A DNA stretch of 35,246 nucleotides from JBQCHF01 sp051953655 (GCA_051953655.1 JBQCIO010000112.1:1-35246), one strand, 5' to 3'. Shown: positions 1 to 8,825, numbered from the stretch's first letter. Numbers and translations are program-made. Notes: generated by a model not told the origin, from the sequence alone.

Positions 1-47
1 CGACAGAAGGAACCGAGGCGCCCACGACCCCTTCGGCTTCTGGGTCC

Positions 48-734
48 TCAGCCGCGGGCCTGGCGCACCAGGTCGTCCAGCGCGGCCAGCGAGAGCTCGG
101 CGAGCGAGCCGACCAGGATGCGGCCGGCGGCGGGCGGCACCGGCACGACGTGCGGCACGCCCACGGTCACGCAGCCGGCGGCCTCGGCCGAGGTGACGCC
201 GGGCACCGAGTCCTCCAGGGCGACGCACCGCACCGGGTCGACGCCGAGGGTGGCGGCGGCGGTGAGGTAGGGCTCGGGGTGCGGCTTGCCGTTGGCGACG
301 ACGTCGCCGGTCACCAGCGTGGAGAAGCTGCCCGCCGGGAGCATCGCCACCACGGCCTCGGCCAGGCGGGTGTAGGACATCGTGACCAGCGCGGTGGGCA
401 CCCCGCCGGCCACGACGTCCTCGAGCAGCTCGCGCGCCCCCGGCCGCCACGGCACGTGGTCGAGCACCCTGCTGACGACGTCGTCCAGCAGCCGCTCGAC
501 GACCTCCTCGGTGCTCAGCGGCACGTTCCCGTGCTTCCGGATGTAGTCCGCGGAGACGGTGAGCGGGTTGCCGACGAGGTTGTGCGCGTGCTCGTCGGAC
601 CAGGTGCCGCCGAACTCCTCGACCAGCGCGTGCTCGGCGGCGATCCAGTAGGGCTCGGTGTCCACCAGCGTGCCGTCCATGTCGAACAGGACGGCCTGCA
701 CGGCCAGCGGCCCGCTCTGCGGCAGGCTGCTCAT
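48..734 (-). CDS. HAD-superfamily hydrolase (phosphatase/phosphomutase-like)
   Basis: A 228-aa protein of the haloacid dehalogenase superfamily, subfamily I with a helical cap, like beta-phosphoglucomutase and sugar-phosphate phosphatases. Motif I is FDMDGTLVDTEP, with D18 as the expected nucleophile and D20 as general acid. The cap is at about 25-95, motif II threonine/serine at VTMS (117-120), the motif III lysine at GKPHPEPY (K150), and the acidic metal site at ALEDS (E174, D175). The length is normal for the family. The ATG at 734 overlaps the metH stop by 4 bp (ATGA type), so the gene is probably translated by coupling as the second gene of the metH operon. The substrate cannot be read from sequence. 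Similar HAD genes follow metH in other actinobacteria, which may mean a housekeeping clean-up role, but that is inference. Confidence 0.93.
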   Translation of the reverse strand: MSSLPQSGPLAVQAVLFDMDGTLVDTEPYWIAAEHALVEEFGGTWSDEHAHNLVGNPLTVSADYIRKHGNVPLSTEEVVERLLDDVVSRVLDHVPWRPGARELLEDVVAGGVPTALVTMSYTRLAEAVVAMLPAGSFSTLVTGDVVANGKPHPEPYLTAAATLGVDPVRCVALEDSVPGVTSAEAAGCVTVGVPHVVPVPPAAGRILVGSLAELSLAALDDLVRQARG

Positions 735-3700
735 GTGGCGTTGAAGTACTTCGCCTCGGGGTGGTGCACCACGATCGCGTCGGTGGACTGCTCCGGGTGC
801 AGCTGCAGCTCCTCGGAGAGGGTGACCCCGATCCGCTCCGGCTGCAGCAGCTCCACGATCTTGGCGCGGTCCTCCAGGTCCGGGCAGGCCGGGTAGCCCA
901 GGGAGTAGCGCGAGCCGCGGTAGGCCTGCCGGAACACCTCGTCGAGGTCCTTGCTGTCCTCGCCGGCGAAGCCCATCTCGTCGCGCACCCGGGCGTGCCA
1001 CATCTCCGCCAGCGCCTCGGTCAGCTGCACCGAGAGCCCGTGCAGCTCGAGGTAGTCGCGGTAGGCGTTGGCGGCGAACAGCTCCTGCGTCATCCGGGCC
1101 ACCTTGCTGCCCATCGTGACGACCTGGAGCGCCACGACGTCGGTCTCCCCCGACTCGCGCGGGCGGAAGAAGTCGGCCAAGCAGAGACGACGGTCGCGAC
1201 GCTGCCTCGGGAAGGTGAACCGGGTCCGCTCCGACCCGTCGTCGGAGAGGATGACCAGGTCGTTCCCCTCGCTCACGCAACGGAAGTACCCGTAGACGAC
1301 CGCCGCTTCGAGCAGGCCCTCGGTCTGGATCCGCTCCAGCCAGGCGCGCAGCCGCGGCCGGCCCTCGGTCTCGACCAGCTCCTCGTAGGAGGGGCCGTCG
1401 CCGCGCGAGGACTTCAGCCCCCACTGGCCCATGAAGGTGGCCCGCTCGTCCAGCCAGGCGGCGTAGTCGGCCAGGGCGATGCCCTTGACCACGCGCGTGC
1501 CCCAGAACGGCGGGGTGGGCACCGGGTTGTCGGTGGCGACGTCGGAGCGCCGAGTGCTCTCCGACGGGTCGTCGGAGACCGAGACGGACGCAGTGGCCCG
1601 CACCCGCCGCGGGCGCAGCGCCGGAAGCTCCGCGCCCGGAACGCCGCGCTTGACCGCCACGATGGCGTCCATCAGGCGCAGGCCCTCGAAGGCGTCGCGG
1701 GCGTAGCGCACCTCGCCCTCGTAGAGCTCGGCCAGGTCGTTCTCCACGTAGGCGCGGGTGAGCGCCGCCCCCCCGAGGATGACCGGCCAGCGGGAGGACA
1801 CCCCGCGGCTGTTCATCTCCTCGAGGTTCTCCTTCATGATCACCGTGGACTTCACCAGCAGGCCGGACATGCCCACGGCGTCCGCACGGTGCTCCTCGGC
1901 CGCCTCGAGGATCGTGCTGATCGGCTGCTTGATGCCGATGTTGACGACCTTGTAGCCGTTGTTGGTGAGGATGATGTCGACGAGGTTCTTGCCGATGTCG
2001 TGGACGTCGCCCTTCACGGTGGCGAGCACGATCGTGCCCTTGCCCTCGTCGTCCGCGCCGGTCTTCTCCATGTGCGGTTCGAGCCACGCGACGGCCTGCT
2101 TCATCACCTCGGCGCTCTGCAGGACGAACGGCAGCTGCATCTCGCCGCGGCCGAACAGCTCGCCGACCACCTTCATGCCCTCGAGCAGGTGGTCGTTGAT
2201 GACGTCCAGGGCGGAGAGCCCGGTGTCCAGAGCCTGGGCCAGGTCGCCCTCCAGGCCGTTGCGCTCGCCGTCGATGATCCGCCGGGCCAGCCGCTCCCCC
2301 AGCGGCAGCGCGGCGAGCTCCTCGGCGCGGGTGGCCCGCACCGCGGAGGCGTCGACGCCCTCGAACAGCTCCAGGTAGGTGGACAGCGGGTCGTAGCCCT
2401 CGCGCCGGCGGTCCCACACCATGTCCAGCGCCACCTGGCGCTGCTCCTCCGGGATGCGCGACATCGGCACGATCTTGGCCGCGTGCACGATGGCGGAGTC
2501 GAGCCCGGCCTTGACGCACTCGTGCAGGAACACCGAGTTCAGCACGATCCGCGCGGCCGGGTTGAGGCCGAAGGAGACGTTGGAGAGGCCCAGCGTCGTC
2601 TGCACCGCCGGGTAGAGCTGCTTGATCTCCCGGATCGCCTCGATGGTCTCCAGCGCGTCGCGCCGGGTCTCCTCCTGGCCGGTGGCGATGGGGAAGGTGA
2701 GGCAGTCGACGACGATGTCCTCGACCCGCATCCCCCACTGCGTGGTGAGCGTGTCGATGAGCCGGCGGGCCACCCGCACCTTGTGCTCGGCGGTGCGCGC
2801 CTGGCCCTCCTCGTCGATGGTGAGCGCGACCACGGCGGCGCCGTGCTCCTTGACCACCGGCATGATCCGCTGGAACCGGCTCTCCGGGCCCTCGCCGTCC
2901 TCGAAGTTCACCGAGTTGACCACCGCGCGGCCGCCGAGCAGCTGCAGGCCGGCCTCGACGACGGCCGGCTCGGTGGAGTCGATGACCAGCGGCAGGGTGC
3001 TGGCGGTGGCAAGCCGGCCGACCACCTCGCGGATGTCGGCGACGCCGTCGCGGCCGACGTAGTCGATGCACACGTCGAGCAGGTGGGCGCCGTCGCGGGT
3101 CTGGTCGCGGGCGATCTCGACGCAGTCGTCCCAGCGCCCGGCCAGCATCGCCTCGCGGAAGGCCTTGGAGCCGTTGGCGTTGGTGCGCTCGCCGATCGAC
3201 AGGTAGGTGGTGTCCTGCCGGAACGGTACCGCCTGGTAGAGCGAGGCGACGCCCGGCTCGGGGCGCGCGTGCCGGCGGGACAGGGCCCGGCCCTGCACCC
3301 GCTCGACGACGTGGCGCAGGTGCTCGGGGGTGGTGCCGCAGCAGCCGCCGACCAGGGCGAGGCCGAACTCGCGGGTGAACTGGTCGTGCGCCTCGGCCAG
3401 CTGCTCGGGGGTGAGCGGGTACCAGGCGCCGTCGGCGCCGAGCTGCGGCAGGCCGGCGTTGGGCATGACCGACAGGCCCGTGCGCGCGTGCCGGGACAGG
3501 TGGCGCAGGTGCTCGCTCATCTCCGACGGGCCGGTGGCGCAGTTCAGGCCGATCATGTCCACGCCGAGCGGCTCGAGCGCGGACAGCGCCGCCCCGATCT
3601 CCGAGCCGAGCAGCATGGTGCCGGTGGTCTCCACGGTGACCTGCACCATGACCGGCAGGTCGGCGCCGGCGGCGGTCAGCGCGCGGCGGGCGCCGTTGAC

Positions 3701-4216
3701 GGCGGCCTTGGCCTGCAGCAGGTCCTGGGCGGTCTCGACGAGCACGGCGTCCACGCCGCCGTCGACCAGCCCGGCCACCTGCTGCTGGTAGGCGTCGCGC
3801 AGGGTGGCGTAGGTGGTGTGGCCGAGCGTGGGCAGCTTGGTGCCCGGGCCCACCGAGCCGAGCACCCAGCGCTGGTGGTCCGCGGTGGACCAGTCGCGGG
3901 CGGCCTCGGCGGCGATCTGCGCGCCGGCGCGGGCCAGCTCGTAGATGCGGTCCTCGATGCCGTACTCGCCGAGGTTGCCGAGGTTGGCGCCGAAGGTGTT
4001 CGTCTCGATCGCGTCCACGCCCACGGACAGATAGGCGTCGTGGACCGAGCGGACGACGTCGGGCCGGGTCACGTTGAGGACCTCGTTGCAGCCCTCGTGG
4101 CCCTGGAAGTCCTCGAGCGACGGGTCGGCGGCCTGCAGCATCGTGCCCATCGCCCCGTCCGCCACGACGACGCGCTCGGCGAGCGCGCGGCGCAGGGCGT
4201 CGGAGCTGGTGGTCAT
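731..4216 (-). CDS. metH: Cobalamin-dependent methionine synthase
   Basis: A 1161-aa cytosolic enzyme that moves the methyl group of 5-methyltetrahydrofolate to homocysteine through cobalamin. Domains in order: homocysteine-binding barrel (about 10-310) with zinc ligands C226 (GLNC) and C292/C293 (GGCCGTTPEH); pterin-binding barrel (about 335-610, begins YLSIGERTNANGSKAF); cobalamin cap and Rossmann domains (about 640-860) with the axial-ligand motif GDVHDIGKN, His739; then a C-terminal reactivation domain ending with the AdoMet-binding motif RYSLGYPACPDL. All four modules are present and the length is normal. The ATG at 4216 was preferred over the GTG two codons upstream because AAGGAG lies 5 nt before it and overlaps the GTG. 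I saw no cobalamin-riboswitch conserved core in the short 5' region. A HAD gene follows with a 4-bp overlap. Confidence 0.97.
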   Translation of the reverse strand: MTTSSDALRRALAERVVVADGAMGTMLQAADPSLEDFQGHEGCNEVLNVTRPDVVRSVHDAYLSVGVDAIETNTFGANLGNLGEYGIEDRIYELARAGAQIAAEAARDWSTADHQRWVLGSVGPGTKLPTLGHTTYATLRDAYQQQVAGLVDGGVDAVLVETAQDLLQAKAAVNGARRALTAAGADLPVMVQVTVETTGTMLLGSEIGAALSALEPLGVDMIGLNCATGPSEMSEHLRHLSRHARTGLSVMPNAGLPQLGADGAWYPLTPEQLAEAHDQFTREFGLALVGGCCGTTPEHLRHVVERVQGRALSRRHARPEPGVASLYQAVPFRQDTTYLSIGERTNANGSKAFREAMLAGRWDDCVEIARDQTRDGAHLLDVCIDYVGRDGVADIREVVGRLATASTLPLVIDSTEPAVVEAGLQLLGGRAVVNSVNFEDGEGPESRFQRIMPVVKEHGAAVVALTIDEEGQARTAEHKVRVARRLIDTLTTQWGMRVEDIVVDCLTFPIATGQEETRRDALETIEAIREIKQLYPAVQTTLGLSNVSFGLNPAARIVLNSVFLHECVKAGLDSAIVHAAKIVPMSRIPEEQRQVALDMVWDRRREGYDPLSTYLELFEGVDASAVRATRAEELAALPLGERLARRIIDGERNGLEGDLAQALDTGLSALDVINDHLLEGMKVVGELFGRGEMQLPFVLQSAEVMKQAVAWLEPHMEKTGADDEGKGTIVLATVKGDVHDIGKNLVDIILTNNGYKVVNIGIKQPISTILEAAEEHRADAVGMSGLLVKSTVIMKENLEEMNSRGVSSRWPVILGGAALTRAYVENDLAELYEGEVRYARDAFEGLRLMDAIVAVKRGVPGAELPALRPRRVRATASVSVSDDPSESTRRSDVATDNPVPTPPFWGTRVVKGIALADYAAWLDERATFMGQWGLKSSRGDGPSYEELVETEGRPRLRAWLERIQTEGLLEAAVVYGYFRCVSEGNDLVILSDDGSERTRFTFPRQRRDRRLCLADFFRPRESGETDVVALQVVTMGSKVARMTQELFAANAYRDYLELHGLSVQLTEALAEMWHARVRDEMGFAGEDSKDLDEVFRQAYRGSRYSLGYPACPDLEDRAKIVELLQPERIGVTLSEELQLHPEQSTDAIVVHHPEAKYFNAT

Positions 4217-4337
4217 GGGCACTCCTTGCGGGTCGGGGTGCTGCGAGGGGCGCCGGCGCCGGGGGGCGCGGTGCGCGGGCAGCGGGAGCGGAGGCGACGT
4301 CGGCTCCGGTGATCGAGGGTACTCGGCGCCCTCGGCC

Positions 4338-4406
4338 CGGCGGCGGGCGGCGGGCGGCAGCGGGCGGCGCAGCGGGCGGCGCAGCGGGCGGCGGCGGCGG
4401 GCGGCA
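4338..4406. repeat. GC-only tandem repeat in the metH / hydrolase divergent region
   Basis: The 227-bp divergent intergenic region between metH and the alpha/beta hydrolase holds an almost pure G/C stretch built from imperfect copies of a 12-mer, GCAGCGGGCGGC (three adjacent copies near 4357-4392) and shorter CGGCGGG units. It probably lies in or near both promoters. Slippage-prone repeats can vary in copy number between strains; whether this affects expression is unknown. Confidence 0.75.
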
Positions 4407-4443
4407 CGGTGCCGGCTGTTCCGTCGGCGCGTAGGTTGCGGGC

Positions 4444-5475
4444 GTGGCAGATGCGAGCGGGCTGGACGCGAACGGGCGGGCCTCCCTGGGATCGGAGCCG
4501 GAGCCGGAGCGGTTGGGTCCGGCGGGGCCGCCGCCGGGGGCGGAGGACCTCGACGTCCCCGGGCGCGGCGTGCGCCTGCGCGCCACCCGGTGGGATGGCG
4601 AGAACCCGCGGGCCACCGTGCTGCTGCTGCACGGCCTGGCGAGCCAGCGCCGGTTCTGGAACCTGGTGGCCCCGCGGGTGGCGGCCGGCGGCTACGACGT
4701 CGTCGCCCTGGACCAGCGCGGCCACGGCGACGCCGACCGCCCGCCGTCCGGGCCCTACGACGTCGCCACCTGCGCGGACGACGCGGTGGCCGCGCTCGAC
4801 GCGCTGGGGGTGCGACGGGCGGTCGTGGTGGGGCACTCGTGGGGCGCCTGGGTGGCGCTCACGCTGGCCGCCCGCCACCCCGAGCGGGTGCAGGCGGTGC
4901 TCGCGGTGGACGGCGGCACGGCCACCCCGGGCGGCGGCGGCCCCCGCGAGGAGGTCCGCAAGCGCCTGGAGCCGCCGCGGTTCGCGCTCCCGCCGGAGGA
5001 GCTCACCGCGATGCTGGCCCGCGGGGCCCTCGCGCCGTGGTGGTCGCCGCAGCTGGAGGCCGCGCTGCTGCCCGGCTTCGGCGTCGGGGCGGACGGGCTG
5101 GCCCGCGCTCGCCTCCGCTTCGACCTGCATCTGCAGGTGCTCGACGGGTTGCTCGACGCCGGGATGGACGACGTGCTGCCCGCCGTCGTCGCCCCCGCCT
5201 GGGTGGTCTCCTGCGAGCCGCTGCCCGTGCCGCACGGCGCGACCGACCCGAGCTTCCCCGACGAGAGCTGGCGGCGGGCCCGCGAGGAGGGGCTGGAGCG
5301 GGCCGCGCGGCTGCTCCCCCGCCCGCGCATCCTTCGCTGGGCCGGAGCGCTGCACGACGTACCCTTGCAGTGGCCGGCGCTGGTGGCCGGCGCGGTGCTG
5401 GCGGCGGCCGACGAGGCGCTCGCCGAGCACGCGGGCGAGCAGATGTCGGCGGACACGACCGGAGGTGCTGGGTGA
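4444..5475 (+). CDS. Alpha/beta hydrolase
   Basis: A 343-aa alpha/beta-hydrolase fold protein. After a Pro/Gly-rich N-terminal leader of about 38 residues come the oxyanion segment LLLHGLASQRRFW (HG at 63-64), the nucleophile elbow VVGHSWGAW (Ser132), a helical lid at about 165-260, and the likely catalytic His304 (ALHDVPLQWP). An acid residue probably follows strand 6 but I could not pin it down. The GTG start is the first in frame after the GC repeat; the leader has a non-globular composition, so a later start is possible. The stop overlaps the next gene by 4 bp (GTGA), which points to a two-gene operon with the PAC2 protein. The substrate is unknown; ester or epoxide hydrolysis is the usual range of this family. 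Confidence 0.9.
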   Translation: MADASGLDANGRASLGSEPEPERLGPAGPPPGAEDLDVPGRGVRLRATRWDGENPRATVLLLHGLASQRRFWNLVAPRVAAGGYDVVALDQRGHGDADRPPSGPYDVATCADDAVAALDALGVRRAVVVGHSWGAWVALTLAARHPERVQAVLAVDGGTATPGGGGPREEVRKRLEPPRFALPPEELTAMLARGALAPWWSPQLEAALLPGFGVGADGLARARLRFDLHLQVLDGLLDAGMDDVLPAVVAPAWVVSCEPLPVPHGATDPSFPDESWRRAREEGLERAARLLPRPRILRWAGALHDVPLQWPALVAGAVLAAADEALAEHAGEQMSADTTGGAG

Positions 5476-6317
5476 TCGAGCTCGAGGAGTTCCCCGAGCT
5501 GGTCGACCCGGTGCTCGTCGCGGCCTTCGAGGGCTGGAACGACGCCGGCGACGCCGCCACCGACGCCGTCGAGCACCTCGAGCAGGTCTTCGACGCCGTC
5601 CGGCTCGGCGCGCTGGACCCCGAGGACTACTACGACTTCCAGGTGAACCGCCCGCTGGTCGGCGGCGGCCCGGACGGCTCCCGGCAGATCGAGTGGCCGA
5701 CCACCCGGGTCTCCTACGCCCGCGTGCCCGGCGCCAAGCGCGACCTGGTCATCGTCCGCGGCATCGAGCCCAACATGCGCTGGCGCGCGTTCTGCGAGGA
5801 GCTCCTCGGCGTCTGTCGCGACCTCGGCGTGCAGATGGCCGTCACCCTGGGGGCGCTCCTGGCCGACGCCCCGCACACCCGCCCCATCCCGGTCTCGGGC
5901 ACGACGTCGGACGACACGGTCGCCCGCACCCTGCAGCTGGAGCGCTCCACCTACGAGGGCCCGACCGGCATCGTGGGCGTCCTCCAGGAGGCCTTCGCCC
6001 ATGCGGGCGTCCCGGCCGCCTCGGTGTGGGCCGCGGTGCCGCACTACGTCGCCCAGCCGCCGTGCCCCAAGGCCACCCTGGCCCTGCTGCGCCGCGTGGA
6101 GGACCTGCTCGACGTGCCCATCCCGCTCGGCGAGCTGCCCGAGGACGCCCGTGCCTGGCAGCGCGGCGTGGACGAGCTGGCCGCCGACGACGAGGAGGTG
6201 GCCGAGTACGTCCGCTCCCTCGAGGAGGCCCGCGACACCGCCGAGCTCCCCGAGGCCAGCGGCGAGGCCATCGCCCGCGAGTTCGAGCGCTACCTGCGTC
6301 GCCGCGACGACCGCTGA
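5472..6317 (+). CDS. PAC2 family protein
   Basis: A 281-aa member of the PAC2 (proteasome assembly chaperone 2) family. It starts VIELEEFPELVDPVLVAAF and has the family's typical GWNDAGDAAT segment at about 21-30, the PNMRW stretch after a conserved strand, and an acidic, helical C-terminus ending ERYLRRRDDR. The length matches actinobacterial homologues (about 280-300 aa). In eukaryotes and archaea PAC2 proteins chaperone proteasome assembly; the job in actinobacteria, many of which have a proteasome, is not settled. The GTG start overlaps the upstream hydrolase stop (GTGA), so the two are probably co-translated. A homologue also lies beside metH in mycobacteria (Rv2125 next to Rv2124c, from memory). 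Confidence 0.92.
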   Translation: MIELEEFPELVDPVLVAAFEGWNDAGDAATDAVEHLEQVFDAVRLGALDPEDYYDFQVNRPLVGGGPDGSRQIEWPTTRVSYARVPGAKRDLVIVRGIEPNMRWRAFCEELLGVCRDLGVQMAVTLGALLADAPHTRPIPVSGTTSDDTVARTLQLERSTYEGPTGIVGVLQEAFAHAGVPAASVWAAVPHYVAQPPCPKATLALLRRVEDLLDVPIPLGELPEDARAWQRGVDELAADDEEVAEYVRSLEEARDTAELPEASGEAIAREFERYLRRRDDR

Positions 6318-6345
6318 GGCCCCTCCCGACGCCCCGGCCCCGGTC

Positions 6346-6373
6346 GGAACGATCACGGCCCCGTGATCATTTG
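6346..6373. repeat. REP-like palindrome, copy 1
   Basis: A 28-bp hairpin element 28 bp after the PAC2 stop: left arm GGAACGATCACG, loop GCCC, right arm CGTGATCATTTG (inner seven base pairs perfect, outer arm decayed). The same arms recur at 17669/24320 (split by the transposon) and at 24375. All copies lie just past gene 3' ends, as expected of bacterial REP/BIME elements. Confidence 0.8.
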
Positions 6374-6408
6374 TCGCCGCCCCCGTGGAATTCCGTGGGG
6401 GCGGCGAC
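6373..6408. terminator. Strong hairpin, probable terminator
   Basis: A perfect 12-bp stem, GTCGCCGCCCCC paired with GGGGGCGGCGAC, around a 12-nt loop (GTGGAATTCCGT). It is followed by a short TATTTG on the plus strand and preceded by ATCATTT on the other, so it could end transcription of the PAC2 operon, of mshC, or both. It lies directly against REP copy 1. Confidence 0.65.
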
Positions 6409-6746
6409 TATTTGCGCGGGGCGGGGGCCCAAGGCGGCTGTTGACGGGGCCGGGCGCGGGCCCGGCTTGCGGTGGCCGGTGCGGTCCCGAGTGGAGGGAT
6501 GTTGCCGACACGCCGTGGGCGCGTCGGCATCATGCTTCCACTCGAGCACTCCGCGCAGAGTGCGACGGTGTTGTCGCTCCGACCCGGTGTGTCGTGCACT
6601 GCCGTCGCACTCTGTGGGTCCGACTCCGGGTTCGCCGGCCGGCCGCGTGCGGCACCACCCACCCGCTCCCGCCGTCACCAGCGCCGTTGACCCTGACCCA
6701 GGCGCTACGAGGCGTGGCCGTTGCGGCGCGGGTGGGGTGGACCGTC
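6409..6746. repeat. Gene-free spacer with two long inverted repeats
   Basis: No credible ORF in this stretch between two convergent operons. It contains an imperfect 22-bp inverted repeat (6488-6509 against 6523-6544, 19 of 22 matching, 13-nt loop) and a perfect 13-bp inverted repeat, CAGAGTGCGACGG at 6556-6568 against 6602-6614 with a 33-nt loop. Together they would fold into two adjacent hairpins on either strand. This may be a structured 3' UTR, a small RNA or a decayed MITE; I cannot tell which. Confidence 0.6.
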
Positions 6747-7973
6747 CTACAGCCGCACGCCCAGCAGTGCGTCGACCGTCCGCGCGACGACGCCCGGCGC
6801 GTGCTCGTCGTCGCCGCCGCGCAGCCGCTGCTCCTCGCACCATCGGTCGACGGCGGTGAGCGCAGCGGGGGCGTCCAGGTCGTCGGCGAGCACCTCGCGC
6901 ACGCGGGCCAGCATCGCCTCGGCCGACGGACCGGTGGGCTGGGAGACGGCCTCCTGCCAGCGGGCCAGGCGCGCCACGGCCTCGTCCAGCCCGGCCTGGG
7001 TCCACTCCCAGTCCGCGCGGTAGTGGTGCGCGAGCAGCGCCAGCCGGATGGCCATCGGGTCGACCCCGGAGCGGCGCAGCCGCGAGACGAAGACCAGGTT
7101 GCCGCGGGACTTGGACATCTTCTCGCCGTCGAGCCCGACCATCCCGCCGTGCACGTAGTGCCGGGCGTAGGGCCACTCGCCGGTGATGACTGCGGCCTCG
7201 GACGCGCCCATCTCGTGGTGCGGGAACGCCAGGTCGCTGCCGCCGCCCTGGACGTCGAAGGTCATGCCCAGGTGCGCCAGCGCGATGGTGGTGCACTCGA
7301 TGTGCCAGCCGGGGCGGCCGTGGCCGATCTCGGTGTCCCACGCCGGCTCGTCCGGGCGCGCGGCCTGCCAGAGCAGGCAGTCCAGCGGGTCCTTCTTGCC
7401 CGGGCGCTGCGGGTCGCCGCCGCGCTCGCCGAAGATCTCGATCATCCGCTCGCGGGGCAGGTTGGCCACCGACCCGAACCGCGGGTCCGAGCCGACCGCG
7501 AAGTAGACGTCGCCGTCGACGTCGTACGCCGCACCGCGCTCGCGCAGCTCCTTGACCGCCTCGACCACCAGCGGGATCGCCTCCACGGCGCCGACGTAGT
7601 GGTCCGGCGGGATGACGCCGAGGTCGGTCATGTCCTCGCGGAACAGCGTGGTCTCGCGCTCGGCCAGCTCCTGCCAGTCGATGCCGTCGCGGTTGGCCCG
7701 CTCGAGCAGCGGGTCGTCGACGTCGGTGACGTTCTGCACGTAGAGCACGTCGTGGCCGCCGTCGCGCCACTGCCGCTGCACCAGGTCGAAGGTGACGTAG
7801 GTGTTGGCATGGCCCATGTGGGTGGCGTCGTAGGGCGTGATGCCGCAGACGTACATGCGCGCCGTCGGCCCCGGGCTGGTGGGGCGGACCTGCCCGGTGG
7901 CGGTGTCGAACAGCCGCAGCGGGATCCCCTGGCCGGGCAGGCGGGGGACGTGGGGAGCAGGCCAGGCGTGCAT
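6747..7973 (-). CDS. mshC: Mycothiol cysteine ligase (cysteine--GlcN-Ins ligase)
   Basis: A 408-aa enzyme that joins L-cysteine to glucosaminyl-inositol using ATP, the third committed step of mycothiol synthesis in the cytosol. It is a class-I cysteinyl-tRNA-synthetase paralogue with a short C-terminus. Seen: YVCGITPYDATHMGHA (zinc ligand C43; HIGH-like motif THMGHA at 51-56), WHIEC (C227) and FPHHE (H252/H253) as zinc ligands, and EKMSKSRGN (KMSKS at 285-289). The N-terminus (MHAWPAP..LPG.G.PLRLFDT) matches MshC and not CysS. The ATG at 7973 was preferred over an in-frame ATG six codons upstream because family members begin at MxxWP. It is the last gene of a minus-strand run (phosphomutase, DUF3090, SCO1664-type, mshC). 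Confidence 0.96.
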   Translation of the reverse strand: MHAWPAPHVPRLPGQGIPLRLFDTATGQVRPTSPGPTARMYVCGITPYDATHMGHANTYVTFDLVQRQWRDGGHDVLYVQNVTDVDDPLLERANRDGIDWQELAERETTLFREDMTDLGVIPPDHYVGAVEAIPLVVEAVKELRERGAAYDVDGDVYFAVGSDPRFGSVANLPRERMIEIFGERGGDPQRPGKKDPLDCLLWQAARPDEPAWDTEIGHGRPGWHIECTTIALAHLGMTFDVQGGGSDLAFPHHEMGASEAAVITGEWPYARHYVHGGMVGLDGEKMSKSRGNLVFVSRLRRSGVDPMAIRLALLAHHYRADWEWTQAGLDEAVARLARWQEAVSQPTGPSAEAMLARVREVLADDLDAPAALTAVDRWCEEQRLRGGDDEHAPGVVARTVDALLGVRL

Positions 7974-8021
7974 GCGCGCGAGCCTATCCACGCCCTCGCA
8001 GCGCCGCCCTCGGAGGGGAGG

Positions 8022-8825
8022 TCAGAAGGCGGGCCACGGGATGGCCGGCCACCCCTCCACCGGCAGGGGGAACGCGCCGGAGTCGAGCAGCCGGCGCACC
8101 CGGGCGGCGGTCACCCGCACCTCGCGGCGCGAGAGCAGCGTGGACAGCTCGCCCAGCAGCGGCCCGGCGCCGTCGAGGTCCGCGGCGAGGCGTCCCAGGA
8201 CCTCGCGCTCCTCCTCGTCGAACGGCTGGCCGGCCCAGCCCCACAGCACGGTGCGCAGCTTCTCGTCCTCGTTGAAGCAAACCCCGTGGTCCACCCCGTG
8301 CACCCGCCCGTCGGTGGCCGGCAGCACGTGCCCGCCCTTGCGGTCGGCGTTGTTGATGACGGCGTCGAGCACCGCCATCCGCCGCAGCCGCTCGTCGTCG
8401 GCGTGCACCAGCGCGACCGGCTGCCCACCGGAGCCGAGCGCGTCGACGATCGTCATCCAGCCGCCGGGCACCTTGTTCCGCGCGACGACGTCGACCAGCT
8501 CCACCGTCTCGTCGACGTCGACCCACAGCTGGCACATGCCCGGCCCGAACGGCCCCTCGCGCAGCACCGTGGGCGGCACAACGTCCCAGCCGGTGGCCGC
8601 CGACACCGCGTAGGCCGCCACCTCGCGCTGGGCCAGCGTGCCGTCCGGGAAGTCCCACAGCGGCCGCTCCCCCGCCCGCGGCTTGTAGACGCACTCGGCG
8701 CTGACGCCGTCGAGCGTGATCGAGCCGAACAGCGTCGCGTTGGAGGCGTCGACGAGCCGGCCGTGGACGTCGATGGTGCCCTCGCGCAGCAGGCGCAGCG
8801 CGTCGGCGAGGTCGAGCAGAGCCAC
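8022..8825 (-). CDS. SCO1664 family protein (PI3K/PI4K-like kinase fold)
   Basis: A 267-aa protein of the actinobacterial SCO1664 family, related to the phosphatidylinositol 3-/4-kinase fold. Seen: a glycine-poor N-lobe with the likely ATP lysine at VYKPRAGERPLWDFPDGTLA (K48), a catalytic-loop-like NNADRKGGHVL (159-168) and a metal-loop-like VHGVDHGVCF (175-184), all hallmarks of this family. The substrate is unknown. The GTG at 8825 gives a start (MALLDLADALRLLREG) that matches how the family usually begins, and it lies 11 bp after the DUF3090 stop. The tight, conserved neighbourhood DUF3090-SCO1664-mshC suggests a shared but uncharacterised role; a link to mycothiol is guilt by association only. 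Confidence 0.9.
   Translation of the reverse strand: MALLDLADALRLLREGTIDVHGRLVDASNATLFGSITLDGVSAECVYKPRAGERPLWDFPDGTLAQREVAAYAVSAATGWDVVPPTVLREGPFGPGMCQLWVDVDETVELVDVVARNKVPGGWMTIVDALGSGGQPVALVHADDERLRRMAVLDAVINNADRKGGHVLPATDGRVHGVDHGVCFNEDEKLRTVLWGWAGQPFDEEEREVLGRLAADLDGAGPLLGELSTLLSRREVRVTAARVRRLLDSGAFPLPVEGWPAIPWPAF

Noticed and set aside
4217..4443. Cobalamin riboswitch upstream of metH
   Set aside because: I looked for the conserved GCCACTG core and found none; the region is a G/C-only repeat and too short on the metH side.
48..4616. Very long minus-strand frames over metH (1522 codons) and a plus-strand frame of 1183 codons (761-4312)
   Set aside because: They are shadow frames of metH in GC-rich DNA, rich in Arg/Gly/Pro/Ala without domains. 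Only the last 228 codons of the first (the HAD gene) are real.
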